Below are positions 19,767-29,897 of a stretch of 64,000 nt of DNA, in pieces. The DNA comes from Plectosphaerella cucumerina (lineage: Eukaryota > Ascomycota > Sordariomycetes > Glomerellales > Plectosphaerellaceae): assembly GCA_020746995.1 (NCBI GenBank), contig JAGPXD010000001.1:5704001-5768000 (forward strand), written 5' to 3'. The notes below the pieces were generated by a model. The model saw only the letters and a list, made by a program, of their open reading frames with translations. It was not told where the DNA came from and searched no databases. Numbering within the stretch: position 1 is the stretch's first letter; each line of letters begins with the position of its first letter. The position numbers and the translations under genes are program-made.

Positions 19767-20709
19767 TGGGATGCCTTGCCGCCGGCGGTGGGAGCGATTG
19801 GAAACTAGAGATACTTGATACCTATGACGGGGATGCATATTTGCCCAGTCCTGAGGGCTTGCTCATGAGCATTCGAACTGGATGACGGCCTTTGAGCCTA
19901 TGATAGATAGAGGCATGGATGGCGCAGCAATGAAATGATTCAACATGGTCTTGGCGAACTGGAACTTTGTGAGAGTAGACCGGAGTCGCCGTCTCGGACT
20001 CGACTCGGACTCGGTGTCGAGCCTGCAAAACTGGATGGATCCACGATGCAGACGTCTCCGAGGATGGCCGCGCGTCGTTGGCGACTCGGAGGGAGGGCGC
20101 TGTCATGGATTTTAAACATGGAACGGCCGACGGTGCGGGGGAGGACGTTGGGCAAATCGGACAATTGGGCGAGCTTATTCGTTCGCTCGTGGTGAAACGG
20201 CGCGCGGCATGATGTTTCTTCGCGGCTGTGCTACAAATATAGATTATGGACCGCGGGAGCTATCGACGATCAGCACACGGGCTTCGGTTTGGCGTTGACA
20301 CTGCCCGGGGAAACGTTGATCTTCACCTTTTCTTGCGAGAGAGGGCGCTTGGCGGACGGAGTTCGGGAGTTTCCCCCCTGGTCTGGTGGTGTGGTCGCGT
20401 CACCTGTTGAGGCTGTGAGCTTGGGACGGAGGAGGAGGTGGTGGCCACTGAAGGAGCTGGATGAGCCCCAGGACGCGCAGCTCGGGCTGGATGCCGCTGC
20501 TTTTGCAGTGGACGTGGGATGATGAGTAATCGGCATCTTCATCGCCTTTGACATTCAGACATCGATCGACTGACCCAAGCATCGTGATATCAAAGGAGGT
20601 ATTGCCCATAATCCCAGCACCATGTCTCGAATCGAGGTTGAAAGCTGTGCGATACTGTCGCCGTCTCTTGCACCCGTACGCTCCAATCAACCCCTCCCAC
20701 CCTCCATGG
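19767..20709. other. intergenic region, 3' sides of two genes
   Basis: 943 bp between the SIS gene (plus) and the small Cys-rich gene (minus), so convergent. An ATAGATTATGG stretch at about 20238 and a mildly AT-rich composition fit 3' ends. Short frames on both strands have no recognisable domain. Confidence 0.45.
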
Positions 20710-20922
20710 TCACTCCTCCGCAACGCCCCTGTTCTGGTCCGTGTATTTCAAGCGCGAGCCAGGCTTGACCAAGTGCCCTGAACAGTAGTGTGGCGAGTCC
20801 TTCTCCCATGCCTTGTCAATCTTCTCGCATTTGATGTTGGTGCCCTGGCGCTCCTCGCACTGGACGAACTCTGTCTCTTTCTTGCAGCCGCAGCTGTAGA
20901 GGATGTATTTGGACGTACACAT
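20710..20922 (-). CDS. small cysteine-rich protein, unknown function
   Basis: A 70-aa frame starting at a good ATG (AAGATG). Six cysteines lie at 2, 11, 13, 22, 32 and 47 (a C-x-C pair plus single cysteines), with His46 and His50 near the end, then a basic tail. There is no signal peptide or membrane segment, so secretion by the classical route is not expected; the Cys/His pattern would suit a small metal-binding or zinc-ribbon-like fold. The coding-like composition and regular Cys spacing favour a real gene, and similar short Cys-containing proteins are common in ascomycetes, but I cannot name the family. A cluster of CCAAT boxes 190-260 bp upstream (21109-21180) supports transcription from here. 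An unseen extra exon cannot be excluded. Confidence 0.55.
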   Translation of the reverse strand: MCTSKYILYSCGCKKETEFVQCEERQGTNIKCEKIDKAWEKDSPHYCSGHLVKPGSRLKYTDQNRGVAEE

Positions 20923-21108
20923 CTTTAGGGAGCGCGGTGTGGGTTAGATGAGCTTGACCATGACGGAGGAGAACGTTACGACGAGTGAAGAGTCCAACGG
21001 TCTATTGTTTAAAGGCCGCCGAGCTGAGCCTCAGTCGGATGTGTTTGGAGGTTGGTCGACGCGTCGCAGTGGAAGCTGCAAGGGGCCTTGCAAGCTCATC
21101 CTCCCTAG

Positions 21109-21180
21109 CCAATGTCAAACTCGATTGGCCAATCCCCCTGCTTCGCAGTAGCAGCCTCCAGGTCTCCTTTGCGAACCAAT
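21109..21180. promoter_or_regulatory. cluster of four CCAAT boxes
   Basis: CCAAT words occur at 21109-21113, 21129-21133 and 21176-21180, with one on the opposite strand at 21124-21128. The middle two form the palindrome ATTGGCCAAT. Such sites bind the HAP/CBC complex in ascomycetes. The cluster lies 190-260 bp upstream of the start of the minus-strand Cys-rich gene. Confidence 0.5.
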
Positions 21181-22353
21181 GTCAAGTCTGGTTTCCTGGT
21201 GTGTTCCGCGAAAGTTACAACGACAACCACACTAATCCTCAATCAGAGCTTCATCGAGCGATGAACGTGCAAAACGCGGCCCGCTCTGGATAGTTCAATT
21301 TGTTTCAGCGGTTGACTCGCTGGATCGTGCGAGTAGCGGAGCCCCAAACGCAAACTAGAGCTTGTAAACAAGGAGGGCACCTCGGCAACCGCACTACTTT
21401 TCAACCAAGCTGCCATCTAGCACGGTCACCCTGGGCGGGAATGAGAAAAATCCAAAAGCTGGCTCTTGTCAAGGGTGGTCGTGGCAGCACTAAACAGGCC
21501 CACCGCTCAGGAGATGTCAGGTCTGGTGTGATATCCGGGTGTTTGGGCTCAGAGCCGGGAGATAAAGGTTCCTTCGCAATCTGCGATTCGGCATCGGCAT
21601 CGGCTGGCGAGGCGAGAATGGGGTGGCAGGATGGACAGACAGGATGGCAGGCCGGACGGCGTCGACTGGGCCTCCCGGCTTGATGCGACGCAAGGATGAC
21701 GGGCATGGTGGCCCACGGGTCGCTGCAAGGGGAAACCGCCCAGCCAGTCAGCCAGCCAGCGCCTGTGTCCCCCTGTAGTTCGGCCCTGGCCCAGCGCCCC
21801 GGCCCCTGTCGACGGTTCGAACCCAGCGAGACAAGCCTGCCAGCCTCCCGCATTTCGGGTTCGAGTCCCCACCCGAGAGGCTCTGCCAGTGGACCAGCCA
21901 CGCAGATTCCGGGCACTTGGCTAAGCCCCTAGTGGGGCGAGGTGTATAATGGAGGGGCTAGGGAAACATGAGCCTTGCCATCTCCAGCTCCTGGACTCCG
22001 GCACCTGGGCAAAACAGCTTCCCGTCAGCCTGTCTGTGCCTGGCTGAGCCATCCAAACGCGCGCGCACACCCACCCGACCTCTTACATCGTCTACCCACC
22101 CCCGGTGCTCGCTGCACGGCATTCCAGCCCTCTTCTGCTTCCAATCCGGCTGCATTTCTGCCTTTTACCTACATACTCCTCCTCTCTTCTTCTTTCCCCC
22201 CACCTCTCTCCATCTCCTTCCGTCCCGTCCTGTCCGCCGGATGTCCCTTCCTTCAAAGGTCCCTGGATTGCGAGTGTCGTCAGGCTGATCACCGGTTGTC
22301 TCGCCTGCATCGTCATTTGTTTTTCCTCCCAGCCGGACCCCAGACCGCACCCA

Positions 22354-22390
22354 GCTACCGCTACTGCTACCGCTACCGCTCCCGCTGCCC
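22354..22390. repeat. short degenerate hexamer repeat in leader
   Basis: About six near-copies of a CTACCG/CTACTG-type hexamer in the C/T-rich leader of the C2-protein gene. Probably simple sequence without function. Confidence 0.5.
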
Positions 22391-22667
22391 GGTCTATTTT
22401 GTTTCAACTCCCTCATGATACCCCTCGGCTCCCGCCCAGCAACCAGCACATTCTCCATCTGAACAAAGTCGGCCAGCTCGCTCAGCCGAGCGCACACTTT
22501 CCAGGACACACACCTTCCACTGGCGCCCGCGTGTCTGTACTACCGTTACCAGACACCCTTCGCCCTAGGCAGCACAAACTCCCTTCAGCTGCTCGCCCTC
22601 CCAGCCTTGCCTTGCCTCGTTCGAATCGACTCGACTCGACGGCAAGACCGCAACCGCAACCGCAACC

Positions 22668-25570
22668 ATGGCGACAAAGCTCAGAAACCCAATGAGCGTC
22701 GCTCACACGGCAGGCATCTTCTCCGACATGACCGTCGACGGTCCCGAGATTGGCACCCTCGTCACCATTGTCGACCGCGCAAAAAACCTGCCCAACAGGA
22801 AGACCATTGGCAAGCAGGATCCCTACTGCGCAGCTCGTCTCGGCAAGGAGGCCAAGAAGACAACCACCGACATCCGTGGTGGACAGACTCCCAAGTGGTA
22901 AGCAAGCTTCCTCCCCTTCCTCCTCTTGCGCGTCGCGCCGCCCAGCCTCCCCACTAACACGACAATCGCAGGGATCAAGAGCTCCGCTTCACCGTCCACG
23001 ACTCTCCCGACTACTACCAGCTCAAGGTGTCCGTGTTCAATGACGACAAGAAGACCGACCTTATTGGGGAAACCTGGATCGACTTGAGAGACATTGTTGT
23101 GTCCGGCGGCGGCCAGAGCGACCTCTGGCACACCCTGACGTGCAAGGGCAGATACGCCGGCGATATTCGCATGGAAATCACCTACTACGACACCCGGCCC
23201 AAGCCCGAGAAGGCTGCGGCAAAGGCTAAGCCTGTGGCCACCGACGCCCAGGACGGTCCTCGGGGGTCCAGGACTCCCGTCAAGAGGCGGCCCCTACCTT
23301 CGGATCCCGTCACTGGGGAGGCACCCGCGCCGCCCCCTGTGTCTGCCCCAGTGTCCGCTCCTGAGCATGTGACTCCTCCCAGGGTCCTGCCGAAACAGCC
23401 TGTCGCATTCATCCCGAATCAGTCGCCGTTGCAGGCTGTCGAGTACAATACACCGTCGCCCAGCCGCCGCCATCACCAGCAGGCGTCCTACTCCCAGTCT
23501 GGCGCTCCGCCCCAGCCAGCCTACGCCACGCCTCCCCCACGTTTGGACACATCCAACCCGCATACCCCGCGATCCAGCGACCGCTATGGCGGCAGCTTCG
23601 GCAACGAGTATGACGAGAGGGACGTCAGCCCGAGGCATCAGTCGTACGACCGCCGGGAATCAAGGGGCCACTACTCGCACCCGTCCGAACAGTACGGAGC
23701 CTCTTCGCCTCTGGATCACTTCAGGCAGGAGTTGCCAGGGGACGACGATAAGCCCCCGCCGCCACCCGTCCACCGCAGCAGGCACAATAGCAATGTGAAC
23801 TCTCAGGACATCGTGGTTCGGCCTTCGTTTGAAACGACGCCCAAGAACACGTCACCGATGCGCCATGATATCCTCAAACAGGAGGCGCACCGTCGTGCCC
23901 CTTCTTACCCCGGACGCCCAGCCTATCGACCGTACGAGTCGGCCCCTGTGGTGCCTCATCCAGGTGAAGACCAGTACCACAACCAATCGCCTCCTAGGCA
24001 CCACTCCTACGACAATGGATTTGACCCCTCCCGCTCTATGCAGCCGACGGTTGAAGATGTCCCGGAGTCACCCTCGCCAGTGGGCATGTCAATTCAGACT
24101 AGGTCGCGAGGGCTATCGCAGCAGCAGCAGCAGCAGTACGCGGATGGCGGATACGATTCTGGTCGGTACGAACCTGCCGGCTATGAAAATGTGCCGTCAC
24201 CGGCGCCTTTGAACCTCGGAGGCCGGCGCAGTGGCCAGTTCGATCGCTACACCCCGTCGCCACAGCCCAGCTACCAGGCAGAGGAGGAGTACGAACGCCA
24301 GCCGAACGTTTCGCCCCTGTCAATCGCAGAATACAGGCAGAGCCCTGCGGATGTCTCGCTGCCATCCTACAGCAGTCACAACCAGCACTCTCCCTCTCAC
24401 AGCGAGCTGCAGGGCAACGAAATGCAGGTCTACGGGATGCCCTCGGTGCCTCCCTCACTGGTTCCCGGCGTTGACCCGGCTCTGGCCCGGGAGGTGGCTG
24501 ATCGCATTCACGAAGAGAGGCGACAGCAACAGTTGCAGCAGGAGAGGGAGCAGATCCTCCTCCAGCAGCAGGAGCAGCAGCAACAGAGGCAGTACTCGTC
24601 ACAGAGTATGGGCCATTCCCCACGCGGCAGGCAGCCTGAGTCGAGCTACGTTTACGGCGGCCCGCCACCTGCTTCCCACTCTTATGACAGGACAATGGTC
24701 ACATATTCGAGTGCTCCATCACAGGACAGGCAGCTGGTGAAGGCAAGGTCGGTCTCTCCTATCCCGCCGCCGAACCCCAACCACACGATCAAGCGCAAGT
24801 CTGTCAGCCCTGCGCCGCCTCCTCTTGAAGGCAACGAAGGCGGCCGACGGCTGTCGGGCGTTCCCTTTGGCCCCGACTCATACGACATGCTGAACCCGGC
24901 GCTCGCCACCGACAAGGACACGAAGCCTGACCCGGACGCTAAGATCATCACCCATGACGGCCGTGAGATTGATCCTTCCGACCATCTTCCCATGGATACT
25001 TGGGCTCCCGAGCCAGAGCCCAAGGGCCCCAAGGGTTCCACCCCGGACACAGGCAGGCCAAGGCCCAGCGGTGCCCAGCCGATGCCGCCTAGTGGTAGGC
25101 GACCCCTGCGCGTTGCTGGCCGGCCTCACTCGCAGTCAGCCGCCCCGGCCCCTCCCCCCAGCTACAACATGCCGGCGGAGCAGCCTGCAGCTCCCGGCAG
25201 CGGTGGCAGAAACAGGCTGCAGAAGAAGACTCGAGGATCTACCGGCCACGCCCAGGCACCTCCTCCTTCCTCCAGCCCTCTCGCGCCCACGACCTCGTAT
25301 AATTACCAGGACAACGGCAGCAACTTCACGCCTTCCAGGCTTCCCCGTGCGTCCACCTGGGACTACCCGAACGAGAACCACGCACCACAATACAGCACCT
25401 CTCCGGGTGCGCCCCGTGGCATGGCCCCGCCGGTGCCCGCGAAGGTGCCTCTCCCCATGATGAGCGGCGGACTCGGACCTGAGCCCGGCGGCCAGGAATG
25501 GGCACTCGCTCAGGAGTTGAGCCGTATCGATATCGGCTCCGGCAGATCCAGGAGGCACGGTGGATACTAA
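22668..25570 (+). CDS. C2-domain protein, Fic1/Inn1 (ingression)-like
   Basis: 942 aa from exons 22668-22897 and 22972-25570 (74-nt intron splitting a Trp codon). Residues about 25-135 form a single C2 domain: GTLVTIVDRAKNLPNRKTIGKQDPYC, DQELRFTVHDS, KTDLIGETWIDL and WHTLTCKGRYAGDIRMEITY. The remaining 800 residues are disordered, rich in Pro, Ser, Gln and Tyr, with many PxxP motifs, a poly-Gln run near 24117-24134 and a Gln/Glu-rich coiled-coil-like stretch near 24515-24590. One N-terminal C2 domain followed by a PxxP tail is the architecture of yeast Inn1 and fission-yeast Fic1, which bind SH3 proteins such as Cyk3 and Cdc15 at the contractile ring. A septation role is therefore likely. Classic calcium-binding Asp residues are only partly present, so membrane binding may not need calcium. 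The ATG context CAACCATGG is strong. Confidence 0.85.
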
Positions 25571-25974
25571 TGTGGCAGTCGCCATTCTTTCCTTAATGTC
25601 TCGATGTAAACGATGTACGTATAGATGAGTTTGGGTGTAGGGTCTTCATGGCGTTTGATTTTGACCGCCAGTTTCTGGTTGCGTGGCGGTGTTCTGATAT
25701 CCAGGCAGGAGAGGGGGGTAATAGAGAATCACATACTAGTTGACCAAGACATGGCTTTTGTCACGTAGAGATTTCCTGCATGCATTTTGAGATGGATACG
25801 AGATGGACGATGTGAGCATAGGGGTAGAGGGTGTATTGTCTGTCGCCTTTTCAAAATCTAAATCCGTTTTTTACAAGCCAGCCTTGTCAACATCTCCCCA
25901 ACGCCATCGCAATGCAGCCAAGAAGAAACCAAAGACACACGTCGACACACTGCTCCCTCTTAACAAGGCCGGCA
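25571..25974. other. convergent 3' region
   Basis: 404 bp between the stops of the C2-protein gene (plus) and utp15 (minus). It is relatively AT-rich, with TTTTCAAAATCTAAAT near 25850; probably both 3' UTRs. No gene seen. Confidence 0.5.
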
Positions 25975-27651
25975 TCATACCGTGCCGAGGATAAGCCCAT
26001 CCACCATGCCGCTCGTCTCGCAGGCGGCCTTCGCCTTTTCCACCTCGCCCACGACGCGCCTGCGCAACAGCTTGAAGGCATCGGCCAGCTCGGCGCTGTC
26101 ACCGGCGTACTCGGCGTAGAGCTCGATGAGGTGGATGCCGACCTCGACACACACGGAAACGTATCTCGGGTCGACGATGTGGCCGGCCACCCAGCGCAGG
26201 ATGGGCTGAACGGTGCGTTCGTCGCGGCCCTCGAGGGAGGCGCGGACGGCGCTGCGGTGACGCAGGGCCAGGAGGAGGGTGAGAACCTCGATGGGCGGGG
26301 CCGGGGCGGGGACGCCGCCCTTTGTCTTATTGGGGGCGGGGAGGTTCTTCTTCTCGGCGGCGCCCTTTGCGAAGCTGGCCGGGTCGAGGACGCGGTCGAG
26401 GGCGCGGGTGTAGAGGCCGTGACGGAGGTCGGCCTGCCACCTCGTCTCGGAGCGGCGGGACTCACGGGGCTCGTTGGCGATGACGACGTCGGCCGACTCG
26501 CCGGCCATGTCGAGGCGGCGGGCGGCGTTGACGCGGCGCTTGCGCTTCGAGTTGGCGGCGTCGTGGGCGTCGAGGGTGCCGGCGAGGAGGGCGGCCATCT
26601 CGCGGTCGCGGTCGCGCTGGCGCGTGGCCTCGGGCCCGGAGAGGCGGGTGCGCACGCTCAGGACGCCGGACTGCATGCCGACGAGGAGGTGGCGGTCGTT
26701 GGAGCCGGACCTGTCGGTGGAGGAGGGGTCGGCGGAGGAGGAGATGACGCGGACGGAAAGGATGGGGGAGTGGTATTTGGTGGTGGACACGACGTTCCAG
26801 CCCGTCGTCTCAAAGACCTTGACGTGGCCGTCGAGGCCGCCGGAGACGAGGCGGGTGCCGCCCGAGGCGAGGGAGAGGGAGGTGACGGTCTTTTGGTGGT
26901 TCGTCATGAGCTGGACGGGGCGGGCGGCGACGAGGTCGAGGACGGAGATGGCGCTGCCGGCGGCGGCGAGCACGGTGGTGCCCGAGGGCATGGAGAGCAC
27001 GTCCTCGACGGGGGCGGCGTGCTTGAAGGTCATGACGGCCTGGTTGGAGCCGACCCTGGGATCCCACAGCTTGACGGTCGAGTCGTAGCTGCCCGAGACG
27101 AGCAGGTTGGCCGTGGAGCCCGGCATGAAGTCTGCGCTGCGGACATAGTCCTGGTGGCCGACAAAGGTCTGCGTGGGTTCGTTGCTGGTGAGGTCCCAGA
27201 GGCGGACGGTCTTGTCGTCGGAGGCGGTGAGGAGGTTGGTGAGCTGTGTGCGGGAGAAGCGGGTGGTCCAGACGGGCTGCTTGTGCGTCATCCAGGTCTT
27301 GAGGATGGCGCGGGAGTTTACGTCAAAGACCTGGACGCGGCCCGTGTCCTCGCCGGCGACGATGACCTTTCCGTCCCTGCGGATGTCGCCGCTGCGCGCG
27401 ACGTCGGAGAAGCGCGTGACCGTCTTCTCGAGCTTGCGCGTGCGCACCGAGTAGATCTGCACGCGTGTGCCGGTCGTGACGGCGAAGCTGCCGTCGGTCG
27501 AGGCGTCGCTGATGTGGGTGACGGGGTAGGAGGTCGGGGACGGGATCTGGAGCTGGTTCTTGAAGGACTTCCAGTAGTTCTGCTCGGCCGTCACGGGCGA
27601 GGGGCCGGCTGGCAGCTTGACCTGCGCGAGGGGTCCCACTGACGCCGCCAT
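25975..27651 (-). CDS. utp15: U3 snoRNP / t-UTP subunit Utp15
   Basis: A 558-aa single-exon gene. Utp15 is part of the t-UTP (UtpA) subcomplex of the small-subunit processome in the nucleolus, needed for pre-rRNA transcription and early 18S processing. The N-terminus (QNYWKSFKNQ) is typical. A WD40 propeller covers about residues 35-330, with clear repeats ending in TVRLWDL, TVKLWDP and VKVFET. The C-terminal UTP15 domain covers about 410-550 (LRHGLYTRALDRVLD, IEVLTLLLALRHRSAVRASLEGRDE and ILRWVAGHIVDPRY). A basic nuclear-localisation-like KRKRR lies near 370. Length agrees with the family (about 510-560). The transposon lies about 1 kb upstream of the start, and a GGGTC microsatellite sits just before the ATG. 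Confidence 0.95.
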   Translation of the reverse strand: MAASVGPLAQVKLPAGPSPVTAEQNYWKSFKNQLQIPSPTSYPVTHISDASTDGSFAVTTGTRVQIYSVRTRKLEKTVTRFSDVARSGDIRRDGKVIVAGEDTGRVQVFDVNSRAILKTWMTHKQPVWTTRFSRTQLTNLLTASDDKTVRLWDLTSNEPTQTFVGHQDYVRSADFMPGSTANLLVSGSYDSTVKLWDPRVGSNQAVMTFKHAAPVEDVLSMPSGTTVLAAAGSAISVLDLVAARPVQLMTNHQKTVTSLSLASGGTRLVSGGLDGHVKVFETTGWNVVSTTKYHSPILSVRVISSSADPSSTDRSGSNDRHLLVGMQSGVLSVRTRLSGPEATRQRDRDREMAALLAGTLDAHDAANSKRKRRVNAARRLDMAGESADVVIANEPRESRRSETRWQADLRHGLYTRALDRVLDPASFAKGAAEKKNLPAPNKTKGGVPAPAPPIEVLTLLLALRHRSAVRASLEGRDERTVQPILRWVAGHIVDPRYVSVCVEVGIHLIELYAEYAGDSAELADAFKLLRRRVVGEVEKAKAACETSGMVDGLILGTV

Positions 27652-28655
27652 TTTTTGGTGAGTGCGTGGGTTGTCGGGTTTGGGTCGGGTCGGGTCGGGT
27701 GGGCGTTGGAGGGTGCGTGATGCCTTGAGTATTGCCTGCCTGCTGTCGGTGCTTGGAGTTTTCGGGCGAGACCAGGGCGTTGGAAGAATTTCTGAAATTC
27801 TTCAATGCGCTAGCCGTTATGGGACTAGCTTCTGGTAATGATAAGAGATAAGGGAAATGCGGGGTTGGGTTGGCAGTCTGGCATCACCTGGCCGACAACG
27901 GCAGCTTGGAGCTGCCAGTCCGGCTTCAGAGTAGGTACCTATTTGGATAATGGATCAGAGTCCATAAAGTTGACCTCCTGTAAAAACCAAAGTTCGTCCT
28001 TCAGTAGCCGATAACTTGAATTGACTTTGTGAAAGCCGGCCAGGAATGTGGCGTACCCCGCGTTGAGCCAGGTTGGCTACTCAAGACACCATCTGACCTC
28101 GACCTCGACTGACTCGGTGACTTTGAGTGATCATTCCTCCTAGCTCCCTGACAAGTCCCCGCGGACTCAGCTGGCTGGCGACAGCTCGACGGCATCATCG
28201 GCACAAAGACCACGCAAGCATGCTATTCTTGCGTTCGTTCTGGGACTGGCGAAGCCGGGCGCGTATGAAAACTCGGGGCCTGTTGTGGGCACGTCATCTA
28301 CAAGAAGTAGGGCGGACTCTATCGAGGTCCCTTCACTCTTCACTCGTTGAGCTCGGTCCGAGGTGAAACGAAACAAATACCAGGAGACAGCTCGTTGATA
28401 GTTAGCTCCCCCACAGCTCGTGCCTGCATTCCAGCAGCGCCACGCCGCGTTGGTGGGCAGATCACCGTCAGGCTGGCACGTCGTCGGCCATCATCTCCTT
28501 CGGACAGAGCTTCAGTTGGGCACTTGACCCGTAAATGTCGATCAACACCCCTGGCACCCCTGTGCTCTGAGGTCACCAGTGGCGAAATGCTGCGATCAAC
28601 ATTCACGTCCAGGGGAACGGGATCCCGATCAAGCTCCCGAGCAGGCACGTCGGCA
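27652..28655. other. upstream region of utp15, left flank of transposon
   Basis: 1.0 kb. It contains the GGGTC microsatellite at 27681-27701 and then unremarkable sequence up to the transposon's left inverted repeat. No gene seen; small frames near 28340-28730 overlap the transposon end and are not convincing. Confidence 0.45.
27681..27701. repeat. (GGGTC)n microsatellite upstream of utp15
   Basis: Four tandem GGGTC units about 30 bp upstream of the utp15 start, so in its 5' leader or core promoter (GACCC on the coding strand). Confidence 0.7.
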
Positions 28656-28702
28656 AAGCGGGTGACAAAAAAACGCGCACTCCTATTTTCAACCACCCAA
28701 CC
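28656..28702. repeat. left terminal inverted repeat of transposon
   Basis: 47 bp, the exact reverse complement of 29851-29897. Confidence 0.9.
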
Positions 28703-28726
28703 CAACCACCCAACCCATCCATCCAC

Positions 28727-29809
28727 CTAGTGACCCGTCATCCTACCCTCCATCGCGACCACGTCTTCCATCCGTTGAGGCATGGAATCTATCCATCTGT
28801 TGATCGTGTCCTGCGACAGCGATTTCCACGCCTCTATAGCTAGGCTGCGTAGTTCCTGGTCATCCCAGACCGCGTGTCTCCGGATGTGCTGCTTAGGGAC
28901 CTTCCAAGCGTTCTCGATAGGAGACAGGTCTGTAGACCCAGGTGTATTAAAGTAGGATTTCAGCCCGTTGTCCTGCTTCCAGACCCTGACCGGGTTCTGA
29001 CCCTTACCGGGTCCGTGTCCAGAGTCCCCGTCTTCTTCCAGGACAAACTGGTGACCTGCTTCGATCCAGGGCTTCACGTGAGGCTCTAGAATCTGATCGC
29101 GATAGGCTTCCTGCGTGAGCTTCCCGTTGCTGTTCCCTGGGACCTCGTAGAAGACCAGGTCGCTCTTGAAATCGTACCCGATCGCAGCCCAGGCGTGGAG
29201 CCTCTTCTTGTCGCGGGACTGAGGCTCGACTATCTCTTGGACGCAGTCAGGGCAGGCCCTTTCACCTGGCTTCCGGATAATCCTAGCCTTACCCTCGGGT
29301 CCGAGGGAAAAGTGAACCTCGTCAGAGAAGCGGACGTCGCGCCAGTCTTCAGAACGCGGACGTAGCTCCAGGGCCTTCTTCGCGTCTACAAGCCGACGCG
29401 CAGCTGATAATGGACTGACCCAGCGCTTCTCGCAGGCGATACACTTCCTGTAGCCTAGGGTCCCTAGGGCTCTCTGAATAGTACGCGGATGACAGTCGCA
29501 GTCGACGCCTGCCTCAAGGGCTAGGGTTGACCAGGTCAGGGTCCGCGCCTCGTACCCTGCAGCCCATATCAGGTCTTCCATCTTACGTAGGTCCGCAGGG
29601 GTCAGGATACGACGGCGACCGCGGGTCTCTGAGGTAGGGGATCTGTGACGGCGGTCGCGTCGGTCGCGTAAGACCCTCCAACCTGCTGTCTTGGAGACCC
29701 TGAAATGATCGAATAACCGTTGCTTGACGTAGGGTATTTTCTGGGACTCGAGGAAATCCACAATCCCACCTATCTTCGATTTCGTAGGTGTATCTAGCTG
29801 GGTAGGCAT
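28727..29809 (-). CDS. Tc1/mariner-type transposase (DDE)
   Basis: 360 aa, uninterrupted, lying wholly inside the inverted repeats. The N-terminal half (about 10-135) holds two helix-turn-helix units (QRLFDHFRVSKTAGWRVL; then LALEAGVDCDCHPRTIQRAL), as in paired-like Tc1 DNA-binding regions. The DDE catalytic domain follows: the first Asp in RFSDEVHFSLG, the second in EEDGDSGHG, and the Glu in STDLSPIENAW, giving about 38 residues between the last two acidic residues, close to other fungal Tc1-like elements. A basic GRRR patch near residue 65 may aid nuclear entry. Codon use is mixed, unlike the C-ending codons of neighbouring genes. Cut-and-paste transposition would be the function; all three catalytic residues are present. 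Confidence 0.9.
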   Translation of the reverse strand: MPTQLDTPTKSKIGGIVDFLESQKIPYVKQRLFDHFRVSKTAGWRVLRDRRDRRHRSPTSETRGRRRILTPADLRKMEDLIWAAGYEARTLTWSTLALEAGVDCDCHPRTIQRALGTLGYRKCIACEKRWVSPLSAARRLVDAKKALELRPRSEDWRDVRFSDEVHFSLGPEGKARIIRKPGERACPDCVQEIVEPQSRDKKRLHAWAAIGYDFKSDLVFYEVPGNSNGKLTQEAYRDQILEPHVKPWIEAGHQFVLEEDGDSGHGPGKGQNPVRVWKQDNGLKSYFNTPGSTDLSPIENAWKVPKQHIRRHAVWDDQELRSLAIEAWKSLSQDTINRWIDSMPQRMEDVVAMEGRMTGH

Positions 29810-29811
29810 CG

Positions 29812-29840
29812 CGGTGGTGGTGGTGGTGGTGGTGGTGGTG
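29812..29840. repeat. (GGT)n microsatellite inside transposon
   Basis: About nine tandem GGT units directly upstream of the transposase start (ACC on the coding strand). Confidence 0.8.
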
Positions 29841-29850
29841 TAGGTGGTTA

Positions 29851-29897
29851 GGTTGGGTGGTTGAAAATAGGAGTGCGCGTTTTTTTGTCACCCGCTT
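29851..29897. repeat. right terminal inverted repeat of transposon
   Basis: 47 bp, the exact reverse complement of 28656-28702. Confidence 0.9.

Larger units (their letters stand above)
20923..22667. other. divergent intergenic region between Cys-rich gene and C2-protein gene
   Basis: 1.75 kb. The left part contains the CCAAT cluster (21109-21180). The right part (about 21960-22667) is C/T-rich and carries ACCGCT/ACTGCT hexamer repeats at about 22354-22390, as expected of a long leader for the C2 gene. Two box-B-like GGTTCGA words near 21814 and 21855 do not fold into tRNAs. No gene seen. Confidence 0.45.
28656..29897. mobile_element. Tc1/mariner-type DNA transposon, 1242 bp, with 47-bp perfect TIRs
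   Basis: Terminal inverted repeats at 28656-28702 and 29851-29897 are identical over all 47 bp, beginning AAGCGGGTGAC, with seven A residues and CGCGCACTCC following. Similarity continues imperfectly for about ten further bases. Between them lies one intact transposase gene and a GGT microsatellite. Perfect repeats and an open frame mean insertion was recent or activity is ongoing, and there is no sign of RIP-type C-to-T decay. I do not see the TA target duplication expected of the superfamily directly at the ends (left flank CGGCA, right flank GGTCG), so the true termini may differ by a few bases or a flank has been altered. Confidence 0.9.

Noticed and set aside
21810..21880. Two GGTTCGA box-B-like words suggesting a tRNA gene
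   Set aside because: The flanking bases do not form a T-arm, acceptor stem or box A at proper spacing, and neither strand gives a cloverleaf.
23027..25570. C2-protein gene starting at 23027 without the first exon
   Set aside because: That start is GTG and would cut the C2 domain in half; the exon 22668-22897 restores it with a good GT-AG intron.
25831..27642. 603-codon plus-strand frame opposite utp15
   Set aside because: Same effect: an antisense shadow, Gly/Ala/Val/Asp-rich, no domain, while the minus strand encodes a complete Utp15.
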